Origin: Dryas octopetala
Lineage: Eukaryota > Streptophyta > Magnoliopsida > Rosales > Rosaceae
Reading direction: 5' to 3'
Assembly: GCA_963921425.1 (NCBI GenBank)
Contig: OY992837.1
Coordinates: forward strand, 4,623,896-4,687,895
Length of the DNA stretch: 64,000 bases
The notes under the pieces are model-generated. The model was not told the origin of the DNA, did no database searches, and saw only the letters and a list, made by a program, of their open reading frames with translations. The position numbers were made by a program, and so were the translations under genes. Shown here in pieces: positions 23,966 to 35,099 of this stretch; within the stretch, counting starts at the first letter, position 1; every line of letters begins with the position of its first letter.

Positions 23966-24968
23966 GCATTTTGGTTGATGAGCTAGTCAAGCAAATGAGA
24001 ATGCAACATTTAGGATGAGAACCCTATATGCTATATATCTAATTTGAGTTTCAGTTGATAAAAGAAAACAGATTGGATATTCGTTACTATGTTTAGAGTA
24101 GTTCCGGTTTTCCAATATTATTGTTTGTGGTTAAACCGATGGATGCAGGTATATATGCTTATGCCTTCAAATATCACGCGTTTATTTCCTGTTAATGATG
24201 ATATACGACATGATGGTGAATTAAATTGTGTTGATGAACGATTGCTCAGTTGAGTATGTTTGAGTGTCTTTGAGGTCATAAGAATCCAGTAGTTAAGTGC
24301 AATAATGTGACCTATCCCACTTGCTCGTCACATAGCGGTAGATGCTCAAAATCAGTACCATTTTTACACCTGTGGTAAGAGTTAGGTTCTTGTTCTTTTA
24401 TCTCCCTCTCTAACTCTATAGGTCTTTCTCACCCCTATACTGGTATTGGTATAGTAATGTTTCTATATTGGAAGTTTGGGACGTAGATGTCTTAAATTCG
24501 AATTCTCCTAAAAAAAAAAAATATCTAGCCTTCTTTTCAAGTTTCAACCAAAGACAAGTGTTCAGTGGGTTTAGAATGCTAACTTTTGATGGCTGAATTC
24601 ATTCTTACATAAGCAGTAAATATTGGTTTATCATTGTTTTAAAAAATTTAGGTCTGTATATACCCAAATTAACTATGAGGATAAAATTAGGATGTGAGTA
24701 TAAAAACTTATTGTTTTAGGTTATAGCTGCAAAGTCTTCTGTTATGATAATTGATTACTTCTGTTCCTAATATCATTTGAATGATATGTCATTAGATTTA
24801 CCAGGCCCATATAGTAAAAGTTATAGCAAACATTCCAACTTAGTTGATCTTCTTTTCACAACATAACATAATCCATCTGTACAGCAACATCTTAAGGTAT
24901 GTCCAGCAAGGTGAATACATACATGAATAAATTGGAAAAGATAAAAAAATATGGTATACTTTTATCTG
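23966..24968. other. Convergent 3' spacer between E1 and GRAS genes
   Basis: 3' UTR and flank of the E1 gene followed by AT-rich DNA. No gene or clear transposon end is recognised. Confidence 0.35.
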
Positions 24969-25157
24969 CTAGTTTTGGTTTATCCAGGTTGAAACTCTAA
25001 CCAGAGGTGTTCCTTTCCATTCCAAGGCCATCTCATTCCCATTCTGTCCTCCAATTCTTATTCCATAAGAGCTTTCTTCTCCCACAATTTCTTTGGATTC
25101 CATCAAATTCTCTCTGCTCAGTCTCTGACCCTCCACTCCACACCATGCTTGAAGATC
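24969..25157 (-). pseudogene. Separated C-terminal (SAW) part of the GRAS gene
   Basis: Directly after the TGA at 25160-25158 the same reading frame stays open for 62 codons to TAG at 24971-24969. It encodes DLQAWCGVEGQRLSREN, then SSYGIRIGG and EMALEWKGTPLVRVSTW. These are the conserved end of GRAS proteins (SAW region), including the closing STW. Its intactness shows the stop arose recently, or is a base error, or is read through. Confidence 0.85.
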
Positions 25158-26606
25158 TCAACCCTCCTTTATTTCCTCCCACTTCTGGAACCAAGCCTGA
25201 GAAGAGACATAAGGTGCTACAAAAATACTTTCCATCACCATTCTTGCTTCCACTAGATGACTCGGGAAATTCGACTCCATGGACTCTAACAAGGCTTGGT
25301 AATGCACTAGATACCCATCAAAGAATGAACTGAAACTCGACTGATTTCCGAGTTTCTCACAAGCATCTCCATCACCAAAAGTTATAATACCTTTGTTACT
25401 AGTCTTGCAGTTGGCAGAATTGCCCAACAAATCCTTAGCCACCCCTAGAAATTCCATGACAAGCCTTCTGCTTCTTCTCCTTCTCATATGGGGAAGCCCC
25501 ACCATGCAGTTAAAGGCTAAGAACTCTCTCCCTCCACCCCTCTTTTTTGTCCTCTTTATTTCACTCACCAAATCCTCAATTCCGATCTCCTCCACCTTCA
25601 AGTTTAGGCCAAAGGACCTTGCATGACCCTGGAGTTGCTTCTTTGTCTTCTCAAATCTCCACTGTGGAGGAGCACAATCAGTCTCTGACTCTCCATCCCA
25701 TTTAATTGTTGTCACTTTGAGTGTTTTGTGTCTCTGTGCCACAGCCTCAATCAGCTGAGACAACTGAACCCCTTCACCTATGTCGAAGTCTACTATGTGA
25801 ACTGTCTCTGCATCCTCTGGAATAGCCTCCAGGATTGCTGAGTTTGCTGCATAGTGAACAAACCTCCCATAGGGGAAGATTTGGTAGAACAACTTGAATG
25901 CAGCCTCAAAGTTCTTGCAGGACTCTTGTTTCAGATAGTCTCCTTGCAATTGATCATCAAATTCTTGGCATAAGTTGAATGCAAGCCGCTCCAAAGTCTG
26001 CCCAAGTGGGCTGACTTTCTCACTGATGCATCTCAGAATCACCTCCTCCAGCTCTCTCTGCCCCTTCTCCATGGCCTCTCCATAACCCGTGAGTAGATGA
26101 CGAATACTCAATTCGTTTTCGATTTCCATCTCTTCTCTGGGCAAGGTCAGCGATGGTTGCATAGATGTTACATCCATGGATGATGCCTCAGAAGTCACTA
26201 GTGAATTTGGACTCCATACATCATTTCCTTCAATAGAGAATTGCTGTGAAGGAAGAGTATTACTCCCTTCACTCCCTTCCAAACACTCCCCAAACATACC
26301 CTCTATCTCACTAATCAAACTAGGCTCAAAATAGCCTCCCAAGTCCAAGTCCATTGGAAACTCCTCCACTAGATTATCACAATCTGCAAGTTGGGAAAAC
26401 TCACTGGAGAACATGGAGGAGGAAAAGGGGAATGAAGAAATTTCGGAAATTTGATCTGAGCTGATAAACATAGAAGGGAATTCACAGCTACCCATTTGAG
26501 CATCCATGTTGAAGTCACTGTGTGACTGTACAGATTGATCCAAAGGTGAATTGGTTACATTGAGGTATGAACATATGGGCTGAAAAAGCTCAGAGTACTG
26601 CATCAT
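25158..26606 (-). CDS. GRAS transcription factor, NSP2/SCL26-like, cut short by an in-frame TGA
   Basis: A single exon encodes 482 residues from MMQYSELFQP. GRAS proteins are plant nuclear regulators; NSP2-type members act with NSP1 in symbiosis and strigolactone biosynthesis, and SCL26 is the Arabidopsis relative. The first 160 residues are acidic and variable. The GRAS domain follows with LLTGYGEAMEKGQ (LHR I), VHIVDFDIGEGVQLSQLIEA (VHIID motif), the second leucine-rich part and FFDGYLVHYQALLESME (PFYRE). The frame stops at TGA in KEG*, inside the SAW region. The missing 62 codons follow in the same frame (24969-25157). A Cys codon (TGT or TGC) changed to TGA would explain it. A TATA-like box lies about 75 bp upstream (26676-26687). 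Without SAW the protein may be inactive, so this could be a null allele or a base error. Confidence 0.88.
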   Translation of the reverse strand: MMQYSELFQPICSYLNVTNSPLDQSVQSHSDFNMDAQMGSCEFPSMFISSDQISEISSFPFSSSMFSSEFSQLADCDNLVEEFPMDLDLGGYFEPSLISEIEGMFGECLEGSEGSNTLPSQQFSIEGNDVWSPNSLVTSEASSMDVTSMQPSLTLPREEMEIENELSIRHLLTGYGEAMEKGQRELEEVILRCISEKVSPLGQTLERLAFNLCQEFDDQLQGDYLKQESCKNFEAAFKLFYQIFPYGRFVHYAANSAILEAIPEDAETVHIVDFDIGEGVQLSQLIEAVAQRHKTLKVTTIKWDGESETDCAPPQWRFEKTKKQLQGHARSFGLNLKVEEIGIEDLVSEIKRTKKRGGGREFLAFNCMVGLPHMRRRRSRRLVMEFLGVAKDLLGNSANCKTSNKGIITFGDGDACEKLGNQSSFSSFFDGYLVHYQALLESMESNFPSHLVEARMVMESIFVAPYVSSQAWFQKWEEIKEG

Positions 26607-26675
26607 TTTTGATGAATGTTAAAGGGTGTGAAGACTTTTTCTGTTTGAGTTTGATTTGCTAACAAGTCTAATTGT

Positions 26676-26687
26676 GTGTATATATAA
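26676..26687 (-). promoter_or_regulatory. TATA-like box of the GRAS gene
   Basis: The minus strand reads TTATATATACAC about 70-80 bp upstream of the GRAS ATG at 26606, a usual plant TATA-to-ATG distance for a short leader. Confidence 0.5.
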
Positions 26688-26987
26688 ATTGATAAACAAC
26701 AAAGCGACAGATTTAGCATAAAATACTAGAAAAAAAAAGAGAGAAGATTATTAAAAAGGAGAAATACCAATCACTATCTTATCTTCATAAACAAATACCA
26801 ATCACTCTCACCTACTTTCTACAGAGTACACATGTAATTCCACCAAAGGTTCCCAGCTCAAATTTCTTCCTTAGCGCTTTCTTAGCAACTTCTTATGGGG
26901 TGGCCTATATGTTGCATGCATGTATCCTTGTATTTTTTAATCAAGAAATTAGATAGATAACTATTCATGTCTTTTCAAGGTAATTAC

Positions 26988-27559
26988 TGTTAGATAATTT
27001 TCAAATATTTGTAATTTGAATTGAATCAATGTGTCATTTGGGAAAGGTTACTAAACTTTCTGTAGAGGTGTTTTATATTCATAGAGTCATAACCTTTCAT
27101 GAAAAGGTATGATTCAAATGGTATCATACCTCTTGAATAAATATTTCAAATGAATGGTTGCTATACCATTTCAGAAAGGGCACATTGGATTCATTATAAA
27201 AAGAGAAGTTCTCTACAGAATTTTTTACATAAAAAACAACTATTATCTCATTCTCCATCTTTTCACCAAAATCAAATACAAAGAACTAATTTATGCAGTT
27301 TTAGTTCTTTGTGAAACTTGAGTATTCTTGTTATATCCATTTGTGTGTTTGGTTTATTTTTGGTTGTGTAGGACATTAACAAACAATAGTGTTACTAGGC
27401 TTCATTGTATCCATAAGGCATATTTGCAAATCCCTCTACACACAAGAAGTGGGGGCAAATATTGTCTGAAAGAAAGCGTTGTTCAACGTGCCTTGAAGCA
27501 AGTTTCTATCATCCTTTCAGCAGCCACAACTCACAAGAACTCCAACAATTTTTCCAACA
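26988..27559. mobile_element. Solo LTR (probably copia type)
   Basis: The 572-bp sequence begins TGTTAGA and ends TCCAACA, so it has the TG...CA ends of an LTR. It is flanked by the 5-bp duplication attac (26983-26987 and 27560-27564). A promoter-like tataaaaag lies at about 27195-27203. No internal retrotransposon domain or second LTR is nearby, so it is best read as a solo LTR left by recombination between two LTRs. It is not similar to the LTRs of the copia element at 56.2-62.0 kb beyond the first bases. It sits upstream of the GRAS gene, about 380 bp from the ATG. Confidence 0.7.
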
Positions 27560-27564
27560 ATTAC

Positions 27565-28223
27565 CTTTCAATTCATAAGAAACGTAACCTTAATTAATAG
27601 ATTAAAGAATGTTAATTGTGTGCTGACATAATGATGGCAGTCCTCAATGTGAAGAACCATTTGTGACACAGAGTCTTGGCCCCCCTTATATACAATGACA
27701 CGTAGCTCTTATACCATTTGTGAGCACCTTTTTAAATAAAATAAATAGTAATAGTAGAAATATTAACTATTATATAAATTTTTTAATTTTTAACTAATGT
27801 CGTAGTATTTTATTTGTTCATATTTGAGTTCACTCTACTTCTCCTTTTTTGATAACAAATAATAAATTGTTATATTATGTGCCATAACCAAAAATTTGGA
27901 AAATAATTAGACATCTAATATTATTGTTAAACTAATTAATCAGTGTGGTTCATTTACGTTAGAGGACCTTGTGGTCACCATCATATTACCTCTAAAGAAG
28001 GGACAAGCAGATACAATCAAACAACTTGTATGTGAACTACATTATTGAACTTCCTAAATATATTATTTATGTCAGGTTGGTTTTCAAATGTTTTCCATTC
28101 ATATATATGCAGGTGAAAGAGGTCAACATTAGCCGCCATCTCACCTCCAAAAAAGAAACAGAAAAAAAGAGGTCACATTCTCTTCTCACAATCTATAATA
28201 TATGGTATCATATATATATATAT
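27565..28223. other. AT-rich spacer, no gene seen
   Basis: Between the solo LTR and the fold-back element. Only short, low-complexity open frames occur. Confidence 0.35.
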
Positions 28224-28626
28224 ACAGGCTCCTTCTGTTGAGGTATACCTCAACTTATTTATGTTGAGGTATACCCTGTTGGGGCGTACACGAGTCTTTT
28301 TGTGTCAATCCGAACCGTTCATTTTTTACATCTCCATAAATAGATCATCTTTGCAAAAAATTAGCCAAATCGGAAATCATTTGCCTATCTAACTTTGATC
28401 AAATAAATGGACGAACCAAATATTTTCGATGAAACCGTCTATTTGTTTTATCAAAGTTAGATAGGCAAATGATTTCCGATTGGGCTAATTTTTTGCAAGG
28501 ATGATCTATCAATGAAGATTATCCTTGCGAACGGTTCGGATCGACACAAAACGACTCGTGTGGGCTCCAACAAGGTCATACCTCAACATAAATAAGTTGA
28601 GGTACACCTCAACAGAAGGAGCCTGT
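28224..28626. mobile_element. Fold-back MITE (long inverted repeat) inserted in a TA run
   Basis: The left end acaggctccttctgttgagg is repeated inverted at the right end (ending agaaggagcctgt). The arms, roughly 190 bp each, remain complementary to near the centre (tatctaactttgatcaaat against tttatcaaagttagata). Both ends lie in (TA)n, consistent with insertion at TA. No open frame is present. The inner sequence, including a tract near gcaaaaaattagccaaat, is shared with relics at 53176-53466 and 55970-56180, so it belongs to a repeat family. Confidence 0.8.
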
Positions 28627-31600
28627 ATATATATATATATATATGCATTAATCTGAAAGGCCTGCAATATCCATATGAAAGTTCAAACTAGCTACTTACG
28701 TTTCAAAGTACCCCACAATATTATATATTAATTGTTACAAAGCTAGACAACAAGTTTCTGCTTCTTCTCCAAAGTACTATGTTTTTCAGTTAATCAGGTG
28801 ATGATAATTAAGGATAAGAAATTAATTACAAATTGTCTAACTAAATCCCAAGGCCGAATAAGGAGAGAGTTTTTTTTTTTTTTTTTTAAGGGTCAAATCG
28901 AAGGAAAGAGTTTGACGGAATGAACCTGATTCATGCAAATTTTACAACTACCAAATGTTGTCTTATTACTGTTTAACAGTAACAATTAACTGTAAATTGC
29001 AATTTTATATACATATATAATCGTTATGATTAGGATAAGGATTGCCGTCATTTCTTTAGATTCAGATTCTGCACAAAAGAAAAGGTAATCTACAACTTGA
29101 TCAATCTTTTGTTTAAACTAATTCAGCACAACTAGATCTTGCTGATCATAGGCTCATATATATGCATAATTTATAGTTTTTTGGGCCAGGATGCATAATG
29201 TATAGTTAGTTAATAATAGAAAAACGTGTATGCATGGTTCATTTACAATCTTAGAATCTTTTCCAACCACCCAACTTCTTATCAAAGTTCGGATAATATT
29301 AATTGGTTTTGTAATCCGGCCAAAAGAATATTACCTCATAAATTATTCAACATACAAGATCAATGTATAGGGCAATTATTAATTTACTTCCAATTAATTA
29401 GTCCCCATTTGATGTTTATTATTGTAAGCTTCACACACATTCTAGGTTCATTCTCTAATAGTTTAAGTTTTTAGATTTGATTGTCTTACTTACACTAATC
29501 AACATTAATATTCTCCACTTTTTTTATTGTTCTGCAGAATGTAGGATGAGACTGTACTTATATGTTTGTCTCTTTTCTTCTATTTATCAACTGAGAGGTG
29601 GATTCTCTTAAATTAACTTTAAGAGAATGACAAAATGTTGATGAAATGTCTCAAAAGAGCATTTCATAAGTTAAGAGAAGGAAGAGGAACGCGTTCCATG
29701 TTCGATTTCTTAAGCTTCTTTTTATTTCTTGTGAGAAATTTTATAAGCTTCTTTTATCACGTCCCCATAGTGGCAAATTCTTGGATTTGCCACTGAATTA
29801 GTTTTCTCTCCAGGTGCATGATGAGACAACATGTAAAAGTTTGATATACATTAATGTTACACGTTGTCTAACTTAAAACTTTTTAGGGTCCAACAATTGT
29901 CAAACAATTATAGATATCGAACAGAAATATATACAATATTAGATTAGATACATTGATGGAGATATTTATTATATGATACTGAACCTGGAAAGATCTTCTT
30001 TTACGTACGTGTAAGGATTTCAAAGCATGAACGTCTCTACCAACCAATGTTGGCGGTATTCTAATACTAATACGTGAAGAATACTTTTTTGCCTTGTCAT
30101 CGATCAATGACTTAATATTACTGATGACTCTCATGGAGTTTTGTTACTTTGGAGGCCACAAAATGGGATCTTCCTCTTGAGGGCTTATTATTATATAAAT
30201 TTCAGAGTAACGTGATAGACCATCACCATATATTAAAACTTGTAACTATCTGGTTTATCTTCTTCGTGGACCAATTAATATTAAGAAAAACCATCCAAAT
30301 GTTGACACAATATTATATTTGTGCAAAGTTTGATTAACAGGGTCACTGTAACTCTGTATGTATATGTCTGTTTGTAACTTTGTAGAATAAATGGGAGGAA
30401 CATTTTATTGAATTAATTTGGATTTGAAACGTGTTAATAATGTTAATCCGATATACATTATTGGCCCTAACAATTTAAGTTCTTGAGGTCTAGTGATTCT
30501 CTAACATCGTGCTCTAATTACAAGAGGTTCTAAGATCTTAACCTCAAATTCTCATTCCCAACTTGTTGGTTTGTAAAGACCGGGTGAATCTGCTTTTATA
30601 TATATATGTTTCTCTCGGTCTACATTTTTTAACTTGAGCTTTCGGGTGAAGTGGTTGTCTAACAAGTAGATTCAGCTTGAAAACCCTATTAGTTGGTTGT
30701 GTACAGTGCAGGAATCTTGAATCCTATATCCTTTCGCCGAAATAAAAAGATTATATGCCAAATCATATTTTAATCATGTTTTCATGCAGATTGTTAGAGA
30801 GGGGTTTCTCCAAATTAACAGCATAATCTTGTCACATGTGAATACATGCATGCCCACATGGAATTAAATTGAATTATTGTGGCATTAATGAGAGGCAGCT
30901 GAGAAGCATTAATGGATTAGAGTAAATATATATATATATATTTATATGTATGCTTACTTCGTCCTCAAGTTATTAAAAAAATGCTTTCTTGATGCCAAGA
31001 AATAATGTTTCCTGATGCCAAGAAATAATGTTTCCTGATCAAAAGATCAATACTAATCTCTGGTATCCAAACAAAGAACAGGCCACAAAATCAGTCAATG
31101 AATAAGACAAAGTTACAAAAAAACGTTCTTGTTCAAGGCCTTTCTTATTCAACTATTTATCTTCAATTCTGGATTTGAAGGAATAAATTCATAAGACAAA
31201 ACTGATGATCAGTAAAATAATTAATGAGGTTTCATTGAGTTGGGTCAAGTTTTTGGCTAAGAACTTCTTCCTTTGTCTGTATTATTTGATGCTAATTTCT
31301 TATTGCCTCATGCCTATTAAAGTGTGTCAATGCATGTTTATCTATCAGAACTTATGTGGAATTGGATTTTATATGATGGATTGTTATCACAGTTTAGAAT
31401 AAAGGATCATAAACATGAAGTTTCTATTGTTGTTTTTGACTGTTATTTTTTAATAAATTTGTTGTAAATACATTAGAAGCAACAACATACAATTCAACAA
31501 GTCAATGCGGGTTGAAGGGTTTTTTGAACATCTCATGCATATGGAATCTTTACTATATTGATTTTTAATGAGTGTGAGGGCATGCCTTTTATTACACGTA

Positions 31601-31795
31601 CTCAATGATGGTGAAAATTTATATTCCTTATTTGGGCATTATGACCAAGCATATTGGGGTTGGTTTTGGCTTGGACCTCACTCATTGTTTCAGAGAAGTG
31701 CCAAAGAGGAATTTGGGTCATCTTGGGAATTGAGTTTCCATGAAAATATCATAACTTATTGTTGGTCTTTACAGTTTACATGGTTCACCCATTAG
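28627..31795. other. Gene-free AT-rich spacer
   Basis: About 3.2 kb with no supported gene. It contains several TA microsatellites and a 23-bp unit (tgatgccaagaaataatgtttcc) repeated in tandem at about 30990-31035. The longest open frames (about 60-80 codons) lack recognisable features. Confidence 0.4.
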
Positions 31796-31804
31796 TATAT
31801 AAAT
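31796..31804 (+). promoter_or_regulatory. TATA box upstream of a candidate small gene
   Basis: tatataaat lies about 90 bp before the ATG at 31892, with CA-rich sequence about 30 bp downstream where transcription could start. Confidence 0.45.
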
Positions 31805-31891
31805 ACTCAAGAGCTCTCTCATCATAGCTCCACACAAAGTTTCCAAGCCTTAGCCTAACAGAGCTTGCCAGCTTAATAGAAATTGATAAAA

Positions 31892-32050
31892 ATGGCAGCA
31901 ACATACCATTTTATGTTCTGTTCAAAAACCTCATCCAATAACTTGTATAGAGAAGGATTTCTCACGCTTCTAAAAATGCAGTCTAAGACATTTCAATGGT
32001 CATGCCCAAACTTTGACAGCATAGATTTCTTTCCTGTGATCATATGTTGA
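31892..32050 (+). CDS. Candidate 52-aa small protein
   Basis: A short frame starts in a good plant context (aaaaATGGC) and encodes 52 residues from MAATYHFMFCSKTSS to DFFPVIIC. A TATA box and a leader-like CA-rich sequence precede it. I do not recognise it: it has no signal peptide, few charges, and three scattered cysteines. It could be a short lineage-specific gene, the first exon of something longer, or chance. It lies 1.2 kb upstream of the lectin receptor kinase. Confidence 0.3.
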   Translation: MAATYHFMFCSKTSSNNLYREGFLTLLKMQSKTFQWSCPNFDSIDFFPVIIC

Positions 32051-32052
32051 AG

Positions 32053-32076
32053 GGCTTAGGGTTTAAGGTTTAGGGT
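32053..32076. repeat. Short telomere-like TTTAGGG motifs
   Basis: Two imperfect copies of the plant telomere heptamer occur (cttagggtttaa and gtttagggt). Such short telo-boxes are common in promoters and do not indicate a telomere. Confidence 0.5.
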
Positions 32077-33092
32077 GAACTAGGAATTGGTACTCATATG
32101 GAACACTTAATTAAAGTTCTCTTTGTTTTACTAGGACAGATGACTTCACAAACTCTTAATTTGTCTCTTAGTTTTAGGTTGATTTTACTAGCTCGAAAAC
32201 TCCCTTTATACCCCCAACTAATTAATACCTTTTAAATGGATTAGTATGAGAATGCACAGTATGTAATAGTCTGGCAGGGTTAATTTCAATGGTGCTTATG
32301 AGACCTTTTATCGGATATTCCGGTGTGGGTTGGTAGCTCATGTCAAAGTCAACGGTGCATAGTTGACTTTGACTTGGGAGAGCAGTTCAAATGGTCTTCA
32401 ATGATTGTCTAAGTCTCAGGCATCCTAACTGATAAGTGTATAACGCAGTACAGGCCCATGCCTGATACGCACACTGCATGGTGCAGCCCAAAATCTTTTA
32501 GACCTTTGCTTTGTTCAAAGCTGAGGCCCAAGTTCAGGGTGCAAAAACCAAGCACACCTACATGCCCAATAATGAAGATTTTTCTTCTTTCCAATTCTTT
32601 GTGTAATTGCGTTGTTGTTGCTCTACCTGTTGCATCAACATAGTCCATTGTCAAGATTATAGTTTATAATAGCGGTCCAAACAAGCTATACCCACTAATA
32701 CCAAGATATCCCCTTGTGGTATATAAACTACACAACTCTAGCTTAGATAAGCACTCAAGTCCTTTTCTTCAATGACATAATTAGAAAGGCTGAGTAAGTC
32801 AAATGTGCCTACAATGTGCCACAACATGATCGATTGGTCAATAAATCATTTCAGTTTCTAGCTTTGAAGCTTCAGAACTTATTTCACACGCGAAAATGAG
32901 CTTTCATGAACTTTTAATTTTCTTGGACTTTGAAATTCCCTGCAAATTTCAAAAACTTTGAATTCCCCATTATCAAGATTCTTTTATCATGCTCTAGACC
33001 TTGACCATTTCAAGCCCTTCACCTTCTTCTCAGCTACATAAAGGTCTTGCACAGTTGCACATGTTTTGCAATGCATCTAAATCCACACTCCT
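32077..33092. other. Upstream region of the lectin receptor kinase
   Basis: No coding feature. A tandem-like echo of gtcaaagtcaacgg and agttgactttgact (about 32340-32375) forms a short inverted repeat. It contains ttgac W-box cores, which are WRKY binding sites, on both strands. Confidence 0.4.
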
Positions 33093-35099
33093 ATGGCTTT
33101 AGCAATTTCTTTAGCCTTCCTCTTCTTTTCCTTTTGTTCTCTGTCCCAAGGAGTTGAATTTGTGTTCAATGGATTCAATGGAAGTGAAGCAAGTCTGATT
33201 CTAGAGGGAGCTTCTATAATCAAGCCCTCTGGTCTACTCAGGCTCACTAACACAACACACAATATTATAGGCCATGCATTCTATCACCAACCTATAACCA
33301 TGTTTGACAGAAACTCTTCTTCATACCCAAATGCTTCTTTCAGCACACATATTGTTTTTGCAATAGTCCCCTCAGGCTCTGGCCGCGGTGGCTTTGGCCT
33401 AGCCTTCACATTGTCTCCCTCACCGCAGTTCCCTGGGGCTGAACCTGGCCATTACCTTGGAGTTTTCAACTCTGCAAATGACAATAAGTCCTCTAACCAT
33501 ATCTTTGCCGTTGAATTTGACACAGTAAATGGGTACAGAGAGAACTCAGATACTGCAGGAAACCATGTTGGTATCAACATCAACAGCATGTTCTCTGTTG
33601 CATCTGAACCAGTTGCTTATTTTGTGAGGGGGGCAGAGGCACACAAAGAAGAAGTGGACTTGGAGAGTGGTGATCCTATCCAAGCTTGGATAGACTATGA
33701 TGGAAAAAATCAAATTGTGCATGTGACAATAGCTCCCAATTCTGTTGAGAAACCAACCAAACCCCTATTGTCCCAACATATCAACCTACCCTATTTTCTT
33801 GAAGAGACTATGTATGTAGGTTTCTCTGCATCCACAGGAGAACAAGCAAGCTCTCATTACATATTGGGATGGAGTTTTTCAGTGAATGGAAAGGCAAGTC
33901 AACTCAATCTTGCCCAACTTCCTAACCCACCAATGGTTAAAGGTAAATCCTCTTACAAACCCCAAATTAAGGCTCTTATCGTGGCTTTATCTGTCGTGAT
34001 CTTCGCGTTGTTGGGAATTCTGTTCTTAGTTACAATGTATAGAAGAATGATGCCCTTTGAGAGACTTGAGGATTGGGAGCTGGATTGCCCTCACCGGTTC
34101 CGGTACAAGGATCTTTATGCAGCAACCAAGGGTTTCAAAGACTCTGATGTGATTGGAGCTGGTGGATTTGGTGTAGTTTACAAGGGTGTCTTACCTTCTA
34201 GTGGATGTGAAGTTGCAGTTAAGAAGATAACCCGAAATGGAATTCAAGGAATGAGGGAATTCGCTGCGGAAATTGAGAGCTTGGGACGATTGAGGCACAA
34301 GAACTTGGTCAATCTCCAAGGCTGGTGCAACAAGAAGAACAACCTCCTTATAGTCTACGATTACATCCCAAATGGAAGCCTTGACTCCCTCATTTTCGAG
34401 CCAAAAGACAACTTTGTATTGAATTGGGAACAAAGATTTAAAATCCTTAAAGACATTGCGTCAGGATTGCTGTATCTGCATGAAGAATGGGAGCAGGTGG
34501 TGATTCACAGAGATGTGAAGTCTAGTAATGTCTTGATAGATGCAGACATGAATGCTCGGCTAAGCGACTTTGGCCTTGCCAGGCTATATGATCATGGCGA
34601 AATATCACACACCACAGGTGTCGTTGGCACAATTGGGTACATTGCACCTGAATTGGCTCGCACAGGGAAGGCCTCCACATGCTCCGACGTGTTTGCATAC
34701 GGGGCTTTGCTCCTTGAAGTTGCTAGTGGAAGAAGACCTATCGGCTCAGACCAATTCATATTGGTGGATTGGGTTCTGGAAAATCATCAAGCAGGTCGCA
34801 TACTCGATGCAGTTGATCCAAAGTTGCATTCAAATTACGTTGTCGAGGAGATGGAGTTGGTACTGCAACTGGGTTTGCTTTGCTCTCACTGCAAACCAGA
34901 AGCTAGGCCTACCATGAGACAAGTGGTGCGATATCTCAATGAGGATGAGCCACTTCCTGTTGTCGACGAAAACTGGGACCTTTTTAATTCTGGAGGGGCC
35001 AGTGAAATGAACTCAAGATTTACTTCTGATGTGATTACATCATATCATTCATCGTCCTTGGGTCCAATCTCTTGCAGTTCCATGGACGCAGGCAGATAG
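33093..35099 (+). CDS. L-type lectin-domain receptor kinase, clade VI-like
   Basis: One intronless exon of 668 residues. These plasma-membrane kinases sense extracellular cues, such as extracellular nucleotides or cell-wall state, in immunity and stress. A signal peptide (1-20) leads into a legume-lectin domain (about 21-265; HIFAVEFDTV, AGNHVGINI). A transmembrane helix follows at 294-316, then a kinase domain with the Gly loop GAGGFGVVYKG (from 355), Lys377 in VAVKK, HRDVKSSN (Asp474) and DFGLARL (Asp492). It is thus an RD kinase with all catalytic residues. The Ser/Thr-rich tail ends SCSSMDAGR. The juxtamembrane phrase LEDWELDCPHRFRYKDLYAA resembles Arabidopsis LecRK-VI (LECRKA4) members, which neighbour GILT/TIC56 and SPC24 genes there. 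Intact gene. Confidence 0.95.
   Translation: MALAISLAFLFFSFCSLSQGVEFVFNGFNGSEASLILEGASIIKPSGLLRLTNTTHNIIGHAFYHQPITMFDRNSSSYPNASFSTHIVFAIVPSGSGRGGFGLAFTLSPSPQFPGAEPGHYLGVFNSANDNKSSNHIFAVEFDTVNGYRENSDTAGNHVGININSMFSVASEPVAYFVRGAEAHKEEVDLESGDPIQAWIDYDGKNQIVHVTIAPNSVEKPTKPLLSQHINLPYFLEETMYVGFSASTGEQASSHYILGWSFSVNGKASQLNLAQLPNPPMVKGKSSYKPQIKALIVALSVVIFALLGILFLVTMYRRMMPFERLEDWELDCPHRFRYKDLYAATKGFKDSDVIGAGGFGVVYKGVLPSSGCEVAVKKITRNGIQGMREFAAEIESLGRLRHKNLVNLQGWCNKKNNLLIVYDYIPNGSLDSLIFEPKDNFVLNWEQRFKILKDIASGLLYLHEEWEQVVIHRDVKSSNVLIDADMNARLSDFGLARLYDHGEISHTTGVVGTIGYIAPELARTGKASTCSDVFAYGALLLEVASGRRPIGSDQFILVDWVLENHQAGRILDAVDPKLHSNYVVEEMELVLQLGLLCSHCKPEARPTMRQVVRYLNEDEPLPVVDENWDLFNSGGASEMNSRFTSDVITSYHSSSLGPISCSSMDAGR

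Noticed and set aside
32053..32076. Interstitial telomere
   Set aside because: Only two imperfect heptamers; a telo-box at most.
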